Shown here: positions 16,389 to 25,277 of the stretch, one piece after another | How positions within the stretch are numbered: position 1 is the first letter of the stretch | How the letters are laid out: each line of letters begins with the position of its first letter | Assembly: GCA_949282205.1 (NCBI GenBank) | Contig: CASDOS010000059.1 | Location: 70,135-134,134 of the forward strand | Origin: an uncultured Alphaproteobacteria bacterium | Lineage (GTDB): Bacteria > Pseudomonadota > Alphaproteobacteria > RF32 > CAG-239 | DNA length: 64,000 bases | Direction of reading: 5' to 3' | The notes under the pieces: generated by a model | What the model saw: the letters and a program-made list of their open reading frames with translations, nothing else | Told to the model about the DNA's origin: nothing | Database searches by the model: none | Program-made: the position numbers and the translations under genes

Positions 16389-16798
16389 TTATTTTCTCCC
16401 AATCCAAAGAAAAAGCGTCCGGAAATTCGTTTGCCCGTGATTTTTAAAGCAACCGCGGACAGACTTTTGTAATAAATTCCCTCAAATTGGAAACCGGCGG
16501 TGGAAACAATGACATTATATTCTTTTCCGCGATAGGTCTTAACCAGACGGGTTCCAACCGGAGGAAGTCCCGTGCCATCGTTGTCCTCGGCGTACTTCAA
16601 AACCGTTTTGCCAAGCAATAGGCTTTTAATATGTTCCGGAACACCGCCATAGGCGAGTTCTTGCATTCGATAGGCAAGTCTGGGAATATAAAAACGCTTG
16701 GTTTTCCAAATCGGCTCACTGTCAAAATATTGCCGCCACATTTCTTTTAACTCGCCAACACTCATATCGTTGAGCCGTAAAACGTCAGTTTCCACCAT
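16385..16798 (-). CDS. DUF2924-type recombinase-associated protein
   Basis: A 137-residue protein beginning MVETDVLRLNDMSVGELKEM at 16798 after AAAGGAG. WRQYFDSEP, RLAYRMQELAYGG and LPPVGTRLVKTYRGKEYNV are hallmarks of DUF2924, nearly always found beside alphaproteobacterial serine recombinases. GRISGRFFFGL ends the domain. Probably an accessory DNA-binding or directionality factor, but unproven. Its stop overlaps the recombinase start by 4 bp. Confidence 0.88.
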   Translation of the reverse strand: MVETDVLRLNDMSVGELKEMWRQYFDSEPIWKTKRFYIPRLAYRMQELAYGGVPEHIKSLLLGKTVLKYAEDNDGTGLPPVGTRLVKTYRGKEYNVIVSTAGFQFEGIYYKSLSAVALKITGKRISGRFFFGLGENK

Positions 16799-16943
16799 TT
16801 TCAACTCCTTTCTCAACAACATGAATGCTCTTTATTCTCTTATTATCCAGTCCTTTCTGCGGCAAATCCGGACTATTTTTTCCATCAATCAAAGCCAAAA
16901 GTTCCGGCAGTAAAAGTTGTATGATTTTTTGAATGTCTGTCAT
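16785..16943 (-). CDS. Short leader ORF of the recombinase cassette
   Basis: A 52-codon frame (MTDIQKIIQLLLPELLALID...) whose end overlaps the DUF2924 start by 14 bp, the arrangement of translational coupling. The first 20 residues are an amphipathic or hydrophobic helix. No recognised family. No strong Shine-Dalgarno (GAGG lies about 8 bp upstream). It could be a real small protein or a coupling leader. Confidence 0.45.
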   Translation of the reverse strand: MTDIQKIIQLLLPELLALIDGKNSPDLPQKGLDNKRIKSIHVVEKGVENGGN

Positions 16944-16953
16944 TTTGAACCTC

Positions 16954-16990
16954 CGACAGGATCACCCGTATAAAATCAAAAACCGTTTCC
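16954..16990 (-). repeat. 37-bp upstream repeat, copy 2 (candidate operator)
   Basis: The partner of 14044-14080. It ends 11 bp before the ATG at 16943. Two phage units sharing the element suggests coordinate control of integration and early genes. Confidence 0.6.
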
Positions 16991-17296
16991 AAAAATTTTC
17001 AAAAAAGCGCATCAGATTGAAATTAAAAGAAAAATATTTGTATCAATATAATTGCCTCTTATACAAAGAGAACCAAAAGAGGAAGGTGGGCTCAAAAGCG
17101 CCTGTGGAAACAATAAAAACATGGTAATCTCTTGAAGGGCGTTGTTTGAGCTGTTCAGACCTTCAAAAAAGTATATATTTGGGGTGTTTTGAACCGATTT
17201 TGGCAAAAAAACAAAGATACTGGAGAATAGGGTGCGCCCATCAAAATAAAAGATGAATCCCGCGGTTTCTTTAACTTTTCAAGGTATTGGGGAAAC
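16991..17296. other. Gene-free stretch at the prophage/host junction with a structured element
   Basis: No convincing gene. GCTCAAA (17090-17096) can pair with TTTGAGC (17145-17151), extended internally by CGCC (17099-17102) with GGCG (17138-17141), a long imperfect hairpin. The prophage end and attachment site of the serine recombinase probably lie somewhere here, but I cannot locate the core. Confidence 0.4.
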
Positions 17297-17327
17297 AAAA
17301 AAAGAGGAAGTATAAACTTCCTCTTTT
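17297..17327 (-). terminator. Terminator of tRNA-fMet
   Basis: AAAGAGGAAG (17301-17310) pairs with CTTCCTCTTT (17317-17326), and the minus strand ends in a T-run. It lies 6 bp past the tRNA 3' end. Confidence 0.85.
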
Positions 17328-17332
17328 CCTTT

Positions 17333-17409
<77 letters not shown>

Positions 17410-17549
17410 ATAAGTATGTATGTCATGAACAGAAGAACATATATACTCAAAAAAAATAGTTGTCAATAATATTTTTTAATATTTTGCATAAAAAATTCGA
17501 TATGGTAAAAATAGAACAGTCCGAACGCAAGAGAAAGGTCTGAGAGCAG

Positions 17550-18434
17550 ATGAAAGAGCAAGAAACATCGGAAGACGAGTATAAAGAAAATCATAATCCT
17601 GAGCGGAAATTAGGGATTATTGCCGGCGGTGGAGAATTGCCGCATAAAGTGATAGAATGGTGCCGGAAACACTCTCATCCGTACTATGCCTTAGCAATAG
17701 AAGGAAATGCTGACAAACATATATTTACACCGGATGTGGCGCATGAGTGGATTAGGATAGGTCAGGCAGGAACGGGTTTTAAGCGTTTTCAGGAAGAGGG
17801 TGTGAAAGAGATAGTGCTGATAGGCACAATTAAACGTCCGACTTTTGCGGAATTAGTACCGGATTTCAGAACAGCCGCTTTTTTTGCAAAATTGGGAGCA
17901 AAAGCCTTAGGGGATGACGGAATTTTGCGCGCCTTGGTAAAAGAGATTGAGAACGATGGGATGAAGGTTGTAGGAATACATGAAGTTGTTCCGGATTTAC
18001 TGGCGCATACCGGCGTACTGACGAAAAAGAAACCGGATAAAGAAGATGAAGAAGATATCCGCCGCGGTGTGGAAGTAGCAACGGCATTGGGAAAATTGGA
18101 TGTCGGTCAGTCGGTAGTTATTCAACAAGGTCTGGTTCTGGGAATGGAAGGGATAGAAGGTACCGATAAATTGATAAAACGCTGCGCCGAATATGTGCGT
18201 AAAGGCAAAAAGCCGATATTGGTAAAATTGCGTAAACAACAGCAAGATATGCGTATAGATTTGCCGACGATAGGAACAAAGACGATTGAAAATGCCTACA
18301 AAAGCGGATTTAAGGGAATAGCGGTTCATGCCGGAAATACATTGATAGTCAATGAAGAAGAAGTGATAAAGTTAGCCGATAAATATGGAATGTTTATTAA
18401 AGGGATAATACCGACGGAGTATGAAGAATGTTGA
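17550..18434 (+). CDS. lpxI: UDP-2,3-diacylglucosamine pyrophosphatase LpxI
   Basis: Hydrolyses UDP-2,3-diacylglucosamine to lipid X and UMP in lipid A synthesis, the LpxI type used instead of LpxH by alphaproteobacteria. The 294-residue length and the two-domain pattern fit: N-terminal LGIIAGGGELPHKVIEWC, central GDDGILRAL, then DVGQSVVIQQGLVLGMEGIEGTD and a C-terminal IGTKTIENAYKSGF / GIAVHAGNTLIVN. The stop overlaps the lpxB start by 7 bp, so the two consecutive pathway steps are coupled. The ribosome binding site is weak. Confidence 0.95.
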   Translation: MKEQETSEDEYKENHNPERKLGIIAGGGELPHKVIEWCRKHSHPYYALAIEGNADKHIFTPDVAHEWIRIGQAGTGFKRFQEEGVKEIVLIGTIKRPTFAELVPDFRTAAFFAKLGAKALGDDGILRALVKEIENDGMKVVGIHEVVPDLLAHTGVLTKKKPDKEDEEDIRRGVEVATALGKLDVGQSVVIQQGLVLGMEGIEGTDKLIKRCAEYVRKGKKPILVKLRKQQQDMRIDLPTIGTKTIENAYKSGFKGIAVHAGNTLIVNEEEVIKLADKYGMFIKGIIPTEYEEC

Positions 18435-19582
18435 TATATTTGGTAGCCGGAGAGCCATCCGGAGATATGTTGGGCGCACGCCTGATGCAAGCGATGAGAA
18501 AAATTGCTCCTGAAACTGAATTTGCCGGTGTCGGTGGCGAAAATATGGAAAAGGAGGGGCTGACATCGTTATTTGATATAACGGATTTGGCGGTTATGGG
18601 GTTAGCCGAGGTAATTCCGAGTATTCCGAAGGTATTGCGCCATATCAAAGAAACCGTGAATGACATAGCCGAGAAAAAGCCGGATGTGGTGGTAACCATA
18701 GACAGTTGGAGCTTTTCGGAACGTGTGCATAAAGCCTTGCGAAAAAAGGGGATAAAGGTATTGCAGATGCACTACGTTGCGCCACAAGTTTGGGCTTGGA
18801 AAAAGGGCAGAGCCAAGACGATGTATAAATACATTGATCGTTTGTTGACATTGTTCCCCAATGAACCGGCTTATTTTACGCCATATCATTTAGAAGCGGA
18901 TTGCGTCGGACATCCTGTGATAGAAAATCCACTGATTAGTGGAGAGTTACAGGTAAGCGGAAATATAGATACGAAGGATAAACGCTTGATTTTAATTTTA
19001 CCCGGCTCACGTCATAATGAAGTGGAAAAGTTATTGCCGACATTTGTTGACGCCACCAAAGAATTGGATAAGAAGTATAATAATTTAATGTACGTTTTGC
19101 CAACAGTTAAAACAGTAGAAAAGCGAGTAGAGCGAATTTTGACCGAAAAGAATGTGAAAAATATTCGAATTTTACATAGTAGGGAAGAAAAAGGCGAAGC
19201 GATGTTAAAGGCGACGGCGGCGATTGCGGCGTCAGGTACGGTATCGTTGGAATTGGCAATTATGAAAATCCCGCATATTATCGCCTATAAAGTAGCACCG
19301 TTGACAGCATGGTTGGCGCGTCATTTGCTGAAAATAAAATCGGTAAATTTGCCGAATATCTTGTTGGATGAGAGAGTTGTTCCCGAGTTATTGCAAGAAG
19401 ATTGCAATGCCGAAAAAATTGCGGATACAATTGGAGCATATTTAGATATAGAGGCTGTGCGTGAAGAATTTAATCACAAGATGGATAAGCTGTGTCAAGT
19501 AATGGGCGTAGGCGAGTTGAAACCGAGTGAAAAGGCGGCGCAAATCATTTTTGCGGCAATTAGAGATAAAAATAAGGCATAG
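18428..19582 (+). CDS. lpxB: Lipid-A-disaccharide synthase LpxB
   Basis: Condenses UDP-2,3-diacylglucosamine with lipid X to make the lipid A disaccharide at the inner membrane (GT19 family). Recognised from LVAGEPSGDMLGARLMQAM, EFAGVGGENME, MHYVAPQVWAWKKGR and LILPGSRHNEVEKLLP, in the normal order. Length 384 is standard. It uses the product of the overlapping lpxI gene. The stop is 3 bp before the comEC GTG. Confidence 0.97.
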   Translation: MLIYLVAGEPSGDMLGARLMQAMRKIAPETEFAGVGGENMEKEGLTSLFDITDLAVMGLAEVIPSIPKVLRHIKETVNDIAEKKPDVVVTIDSWSFSERVHKALRKKGIKVLQMHYVAPQVWAWKKGRAKTMYKYIDRLLTLFPNEPAYFTPYHLEADCVGHPVIENPLISGELQVSGNIDTKDKRLILILPGSRHNEVEKLLPTFVDATKELDKKYNNLMYVLPTVKTVEKRVERILTEKNVKNIRILHSREEKGEAMLKATAAIAASGTVSLELAIMKIPHIIAYKVAPLTAWLARHLLKIKSVNLPNILLDERVVPELLQEDCNAEKIADTIGAYLDIEAVREEFNHKMDKLCQVMGVGELKPSEKAAQIIFAAIRDKNKA

Positions 19583-19585
19583 AGA

Positions 19586-21568
19586 GTGATTTGGTGGTTA
19601 AGAAAACAATGGCTGCGTCTTAAGTTATATGCGGCGGAGAACTATCAAAACGAGGCGGAGAGCCTGATAATCTGGTATGCGGTGAGCTATGCGTTAGGCG
19701 CGTCTTTTTATTTTGCTTTTCCGTGGGAATTGTCGACATGGGTAATTGTCGGGTATTTAGAAGCGGTATTGTTGCTGTTATGGTTGACAAGGCGTAAAGA
19801 CGGACAATTTAAGTTACTGACGTATGTGGCGGTATTCTTGTTGGGACTATGCGTGGCAAAAGCAGATGCGTTGCATCGCGCCAAAGACATTGAAAACAAT
19901 CTTCCTGAAATAAATTATTTGCGAGGCAAAGTTAAAGTATTGGATTACAATTCCAACAATCGTCCGCGTATTTTGCTGACGGATGTAAACAATTTTGAGC
20001 GAGAATTAAAAGGGGAATATCGGATTAGCCTAAATTATTCCGAGCCATGGTTAAAACAAGGTGTTTGCGTCGAGTTAGTGGCAAAATTGCCACACGGCTT
20101 TACGCCCAATCCGCTCAGCAATTACAAAATGGATAGAGCAAATTTTTATAAAGGATTGAGCGGTACCGGTTATACCATAGGTCCGATGTTTCAGATAGCA
20201 TGTCCCGAAGCAGAAACGACAATAGGCGATAAGATAGAAAGTGCGCGGACATACATCAAAAATCTGATAGAAGAGAAAAGCCTAAATAAAGAAGCCGGAG
20301 CAATAGCCAAGGCATTAACAATAGGCGACCGAGGTACGATTTCACAAAAATTAAATGAAGATTATCGCACGTCAGGATTGGCTCATTTCTTGTCTATATC
20401 GGGAATGCATATGAGCATTATTGCGTTGTTGGTATTTTTCTTGGTCAGGATTTGCTTATTTCCGATAGGAGAAGGACGTTATGATTTGCGCAAACCTGCA
20501 GCGGTAGTGTCTATATTATTTATGCTGATATATTTTCTGATATCGGGGCAGAGTGTATCGTGTATTAGAGCTTTTGTGATGACGACATTGGTCTTGATAG
20601 GAGTATTGTTCAATCGGCGCGCCATTTCACTAAGGATGTGGGCATTTGCGGTTTTGGTCGTGGTAACGATAACTCCGGAAGCAGTGGTGTCACCGGGATT
20701 TTTGATGTCGTTTGCAGCAGTACTCGGGCTGGTAGCTTTTTATGAAAAATACGCCAAAGCAATACATCATTGGTTTGATAAAAGAAATATGTGGGGAAAA
20801 TTAGGCTCATATATTGCGGGATTATTGTTGACCGATTTAGTAGCAAGTTTAATGACGTTGCCATACAGTATGTATTATTTTAATCAAATCTCTGTTTATA
20901 CGAGTTTAGGAAATCTGTTGGCAGGGCCGATAATAGCCTTTTGGGTAATGCCGTGTTTGCTGCTGTTTCTGATAAGTTTGCCGTTTGGCTTGGGAGAATA
21001 CGGTATAAAACCGTTTGAAAAAGGAATAGAGGTAATAAACAATATCACCGCATGGGTAACGGCGTTGCCCGGTTCCAAAACAGGCGAGGGCGTGGGCATT
21101 TTGCCGGATTGGGGAATTTTGATACTGACATTGGGATTACTATGGCTATGCATTTGGCAGGCAAAATGGCGAGTATGGGGAGTATTAGGAATAGTATTAG
21201 GTATAATGAGTTTATATTTTAGCCCCAAAGCTGATTTTGTGTTTGACAAATACGGAACGACATATGCCTATAAAAATCATCAAGGAAAATTGGTGGCTTC
21301 CCGTTATCATAAAAACAATTTTTTAGAAAAGATGTGGACCGGGCAAAAGACTAAAGGGAAGTATAAAGTTCCGGAAAAGGATGCGATAACTTGCGATGAA
21401 GAGAGTTGCACTTATGCCGAAAGAATAAGATTCAGCAAAGGAAAAGTAGAGTTGGACGGACAAGAGATAGATTTAAGGGAGGGAGGATTTATTAACCTCA
21501 GGAACGGTATTTACTACTATAATCCCGAAACCGACCGACTATGGAATAAAAAAGCACAAAGATATTAG
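19586..21568 (+). CDS. comEC: ComEC/Rec2-type DNA uptake channel protein
   Basis: A 660-residue inner membrane protein for single-stranded DNA import. Two N-terminal helices and an OB-like DUF4131 region come first, then the competence domain (LAHFLSISGMHMSIIALLVF, RAFVMTTLVLIG) with about eight membrane spans. The C-terminal 120 residues are soluble, but the metallo-beta-lactamase domain of long ComECs is absent, which is usual in many alphaproteobacteria. GTG start, 3 bp after lpxB, so it is part of the same operon. A competence role here is by family. Confidence 0.88.
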   Translation: MIWWLRKQWLRLKLYAAENYQNEAESLIIWYAVSYALGASFYFAFPWELSTWVIVGYLEAVLLLLWLTRRKDGQFKLLTYVAVFLLGLCVAKADALHRAKDIENNLPEINYLRGKVKVLDYNSNNRPRILLTDVNNFERELKGEYRISLNYSEPWLKQGVCVELVAKLPHGFTPNPLSNYKMDRANFYKGLSGTGYTIGPMFQIACPEAETTIGDKIESARTYIKNLIEEKSLNKEAGAIAKALTIGDRGTISQKLNEDYRTSGLAHFLSISGMHMSIIALLVFFLVRICLFPIGEGRYDLRKPAAVVSILFMLIYFLISGQSVSCIRAFVMTTLVLIGVLFNRRAISLRMWAFAVLVVVTITPEAVVSPGFLMSFAAVLGLVAFYEKYAKAIHHWFDKRNMWGKLGSYIAGLLLTDLVASLMTLPYSMYYFNQISVYTSLGNLLAGPIIAFWVMPCLLLFLISLPFGLGEYGIKPFEKGIEVINNITAWVTALPGSKTGEGVGILPDWGILILTLGLLWLCIWQAKWRVWGVLGIVLGIMSLYFSPKADFVFDKYGTTYAYKNHQGKLVASRYHKNNFLEKMWTGQKTKGKYKVPEKDAITCDEESCTYAERIRFSKGKVELDGQEIDLREGGFINLRNGIYYYNPETDRLWNKKAQRY

Positions 21569-21586
21569 ATAAAACAGCCCGAAAAA

Positions 21587-23425
21587 TTAGTTCTTTTTAA
21601 TATCATCAATAATACGCAGGAATTTCTTGGTAGCTTGCTTGGCCGTAAAATACTTAAGTGTAATTTCGCGTGCTTTTGTAGCTTTTTCGATGCGTTCTTT
21701 ATCATGAGTTAAGTAATATTGTACCAAGTCGTAGAGTTCCTCATCAGTTCGATACAAGGGGATGCTGTCGCCGTATATTTGTTCAATTTCGGGCATATAG
21801 TCAGAAATAACGAGTGTTCCGCAGGCGGAAGCATCAAAAATTCGGTTACTGATAAAACCAAATTGTTTCATACCTTCGCGAGTATCATTTAGGACAATTT
21901 TAGCCGAGCTGTAGTATTTGCGCAAAATTTGATTATCGGCATATTCAGCTTTAGCCACGCCGTCGGACCAATTCGGACCGTAAACGTCGACATTAACGCC
22001 GCGTTTAAGCAAAGCGGGCACAGCGGTACGATAAAAATTATTTATCCCAACAAACAATACTTCGCTTTTCAACTTTTCATCAAAATCATAATAAAAACGA
22101 GAAGTATTTGTAAACTGAGGAATATAATAAGTCTTGATGCCACGCGCGTTGAGGGTATCACTGATTTTTTGAGAGGCAACAATCAATGCCTGTACTTTTT
22201 GCGAGGATTGTTGTAAGGTTTTCAGATAATCTTCAAAAGGAGGAAGCAACTCTTGCGTTTCATTTTGTGCAAATTGCGCATAAGCCAGATAAAGAATATT
22301 GTAATTAGCTTTTAAGTTGTAGTCTTCAGGAGGAAGAAAACCTCGGAACAGGATATTGATTTCAGATGGATATCTATAGAGCGAGTTATAAAAAACAAAA
22401 TCAACGGAAGTCATATCTTGTTTCAGATAATGAGCTAAGTCTTGGGCGAGAGCATAATCACCGGCGGTATAATGTCCCACAGCTGTTGGAATACTGATTG
22501 TTACAGTATCTTGAGCCGGTGAAAAAAATTGCGCTAAAGTATCACTATTCGTATTTTGAGCAAGAATTCTCTCCAAATTACGTTGCAAAGTAAATTCACG
22601 TTCCACCAATTTCGCCGCATTTCTAGACCGTTCGCTAAATTTATTGTCATTTTGCAAAAAATTACGAAGCATTGTTTCAAAATCAAGTTCGTCTTGGTAA
22701 AAAGACACGCAATCATTAAATAAGTTGATAGTATCCTCTTGGGGCCAAATCCATGGCGCAAAGATAGGAATTCTATTTAGGGCAATTTCTAAAAAAATCG
22801 GATGAATATCAACAGAAGAAGAGTTAATCCTTGTGGATTGCACAAAAGCAGCACGCCAATAAGGTAAATCTTGACGAATGCTGGGCATATCCGATGTGAC
22901 GTCGTATTGCTTGAAGGGCAAGTTGTGATGCTCTAAGATATTTTTAATTTGGGGTTGCTCTCCGATAATTGCAAAATATTTTTGAGAGGTAGCAGGGGAA
23001 TTCTTTTTATCAAGAGAAAAAGTGGGAACATAGAGGGCGGAAATATGAAGAGAGTTTAAAAAAGATTGCAACATCGGGGTAGATGCCCACACAGCATAAT
23101 ATTCAGATAAATTAGCATCTAGTAAATTTTGCTGAGAACCGTACCAAAGTATAGCACATTTCTTTTCTTGCGCAGATAAATCAGGTAATTGATTTATCTG
23201 AGCCCAATTAACGGGATAAATAGTTATATTAGCACAATCTTTATGTTTTAATTTCTCTAAAAACGGAGAGTGATTTAATCCATCTGCAAGAGCTTGTGCA
23301 TATGGCGCCATTTCAACAGAACTCTGTCCGACAAGAAAATAAGTAGAAGATTTATGATAAAACCAAACAAAAGCCATTCCGCAAAAAATAACAAAAAGAA
23401 CTAAAATCTTGCGGTATGGGTGCAT
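21587..23425 (-). CDS. CgeB-like glycosyltransferase, membrane-anchored
   Basis: A 612-residue protein with an N-terminal membrane helix (ILVLFVIFCGMAFVWFY). The C-terminal third is a GT-B domain of the CgeB/DUF3880 type: VDVYGPNWSDG, YSSAKIVLNDTREGMKQFGF, NRIFDASACGTLVISDYMPE, which hold the sugar-nucleotide site Glu and Gly-Thr residues. Two preceding regions (about 30-280 and 300-420) resemble degenerate GT-like repeats. Probable role: surface glycan or protein glycosylation, acceptor unknown. It converges with comEC and precedes a DUF805 gene on the same strand. Confidence 0.72.
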   Translation of the reverse strand: MHPYRKILVLFVIFCGMAFVWFYHKSSTYFLVGQSSVEMAPYAQALADGLNHSPFLEKLKHKDCANITIYPVNWAQINQLPDLSAQEKKCAILWYGSQQNLLDANLSEYYAVWASTPMLQSFLNSLHISALYVPTFSLDKKNSPATSQKYFAIIGEQPQIKNILEHHNLPFKQYDVTSDMPSIRQDLPYWRAAFVQSTRINSSSVDIHPIFLEIALNRIPIFAPWIWPQEDTINLFNDCVSFYQDELDFETMLRNFLQNDNKFSERSRNAAKLVEREFTLQRNLERILAQNTNSDTLAQFFSPAQDTVTISIPTAVGHYTAGDYALAQDLAHYLKQDMTSVDFVFYNSLYRYPSEINILFRGFLPPEDYNLKANYNILYLAYAQFAQNETQELLPPFEDYLKTLQQSSQKVQALIVASQKISDTLNARGIKTYYIPQFTNTSRFYYDFDEKLKSEVLFVGINNFYRTAVPALLKRGVNVDVYGPNWSDGVAKAEYADNQILRKYYSSAKIVLNDTREGMKQFGFISNRIFDASACGTLVISDYMPEIEQIYGDSIPLYRTDEELYDLVQYYLTHDKERIEKATKAREITLKYFTAKQATKKFLRIIDDIKKN

Positions 23426-23439
23426 GGCAAACTCCTCTG

Positions 23440-24288
23440 TTATTTATTTTGAGAGGCGGCTTTAATTGTATCTGCAATTTGTTTTTGAATATCTTCCGGA
23501 GAAACTGTCTTACCGTTAAGCCCTTTAAGTACATTAATCATTTGTGATTGAGCTTTTTGTAACTGTTCAGGAGATAAATTTGCACTTTGTCCCTGAGTGA
23601 GAACCTGATTCATAATATTATCAATCGTAGCGCGTTGTTGTACTTGTTGTGACCAATCTTCTAATTTAGCTCCGGTAACGGCAATCCAAACCAATAAAAT
23701 CAAAATAGATAAAAATCTGAACTTGTGGATAATTCTATCATTATCATCGCCATAAACCTCATCACTTTCATTAGGCTCTCCATAAAATCCAGTTCGTTCA
23801 TCGGTTTCTGCGGATAAAATTTTGATAAGCAAGACACTCCAAGCAATCAGCAAAGCCAAAGCGAGGTATAAACCGATAAAAAATCCGGACATCGCCAAAA
23901 TAGCCAAAGGTAATAAAAACAGGACGGCATTTTTGTTTGTATCATGAATACGCCGCGCCGTAACTGCCAAAGTCGGTAAAAAAGTAGCAGCCGTGAAATA
24001 ATAAGGAAGCAAGGGCATTTCGGCATACTCGCAAATAAAATAAAAAGGTACCCAAATAAGAGCTGCGGCCACCATAAAGCCCCAAAATTCGAGTCTTGTA
24101 GCTCTGCCGCGAAAACGAAGATATTTTCCGGTAATATCTCTGAGATAATAATCAAAAGCATCACCCCAAGCGGAACTCATATGAGTTTTATCAATTTTCG
24201 GTCGTTGAACTTTATCTTTTTTTATATTAGCCTCAGAAGAATTTTTTTCATCATCTTCAACCAAGATATCTTTATCTTTAATAAGCAT
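23440..24288 (-). CDS. DUF805 membrane protein
   Basis: A 282-residue protein. Acidic/lysine-rich cytosolic N-terminus (1-35), then the DUF805 core: YLRFRGRATRLEFWGF, several hydrophobic helices, TARRIHDTNKNA in the loop after helix 3, and a fourth helix. A fifth helix (FLSILILLVWIAVTG) leads to a soluble, glutamine-rich C-terminus (about 220-282) unusual for this family. No biochemical role known. Adjacent to another multispanning protein on the same strand. Confidence 0.78.
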   Translation of the reverse strand: MLIKDKDILVEDDEKNSSEANIKKDKVQRPKIDKTHMSSAWGDAFDYYLRDITGKYLRFRGRATRLEFWGFMVAAALIWVPFYFICEYAEMPLLPYYFTAATFLPTLAVTARRIHDTNKNAVLFLLPLAILAMSGFFIGLYLALALLIAWSVLLIKILSAETDERTGFYGEPNESDEVYGDDNDRIIHKFRFLSILILLVWIAVTGAKLEDWSQQVQQRATIDNIMNQVLTQGQSANLSPEQLQKAQSQMINVLKGLNGKTVSPEDIQKQIADTIKAASQNK

Positions 24289-24317
24289 ATAAGACCTCCG
24301 TTAGCAGCTCAGGGATA

Positions 24318-25268
24318 TTACGATTTACGATTTTTCAAAGATTTTTTCTTAACAGGTTCCTTTTTCGCATCCGCTTTGCCAAGATTATTTTCAGCAATTA
24401 TGGTCGAATAATTTTCAGAAGCAGATAAGTCGGAAACAAATTGATTATCATCATCAGAAACAATACTCTCCTTGGTGGAATCATCATTATTTCCAGTTTC
24501 AGCCACAAATTTATCAAGCAGATTGCGTTTTTGTTTTTTCGGAATCGTAATATCGGATTTATCTTTTTTATTCTGAGGAAAGTTATAGAAGAAGTCATAC
24601 ATTTTGAAATAGAGGATACTGACAAAAGCAAGCAAAGCGGCCCGAGCGACAGCAGCGACATAGATATTAACAAACGTCAACAAGAACATAATCAAGATGA
24701 GCGCTGCCAGCGCGGTAAAAGCAGTCACGGCAATACTGACCAAGCTACCTTTTGCTTTTGAAAAAGCAAAGAGTAGCGAATGACTTTTACCAGTAATTTC
24801 GGAAACAAAGGTAAACGAAGGGACAATAAAGAACGTGACGAACAATAGGAAAATACAAATATATTTACCGAGTAACCACCAAGGTCCGCCCAAAATAGCT
24901 TTAGTAATGGCAAAACCGAGCTCACCAAAAATATCTTTAACAAACGCGATAGCGAAGTTAATAGCCAAAGAAGCCACAAAGATAGAGAATAAAAAAATGA
25001 ATACGGCAGTCAAAAAACGGATACTAGCGGCAATAAACAACTGTTTATCCCAAAGGATTTGTTGTTTAAAGTAGCAACCTGTAGCAAAATAGAAAAAGAT
25101 ATACATATAGATAAGGGAAATAAGTTTAAAAGAAGAAGCGCCCAAAAGGATGGGCAACAGACTTCCGGTAAAATAAAAAATTGTCAGAAAGGCAAAAGCG
25201 AACAAATGGCTCAAGACATAACGATAAGTATTTCTGTAAACTTTCCTGACTGACAATTTTTCCTGCAT
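24318..25268 (-). CDS. Multispanning membrane protein, unknown
   Basis: A 316-residue protein with about six hydrophobic helices between residues 15 and 230, followed by a 90-residue charged tail rich in Lys, Asp and Ser. No motif I recognise. The layout loosely resembles YciC/YIP1-type integral proteins. It lies between accC and the DUF805 gene, all on the minus strand. The C-terminal tail ends in KKEPVKKKSLKNRK, a basic cluster. Confidence 0.55.
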   Translation of the reverse strand: MQEKLSVRKVYRNTYRYVLSHLFAFAFLTIFYFTGSLLPILLGASSFKLISLIYMYIFFYFATGCYFKQQILWDKQLFIAASIRFLTAVFIFLFSIFVASLAINFAIAFVKDIFGELGFAITKAILGGPWWLLGKYICIFLLFVTFFIVPSFTFVSEITGKSHSLLFAFSKAKGSLVSIAVTAFTALAALILIMFLLTFVNIYVAAVARAALLAFVSILYFKMYDFFYNFPQNKKDKSDITIPKKQKRNLLDKFVAETGNNDDSTKESIVSDDDNQFVSDLSASENYSTIIAENNLGKADAKKEPVKKKSLKNRKS

Positions 25269-25277
25269 AGCAACAAC

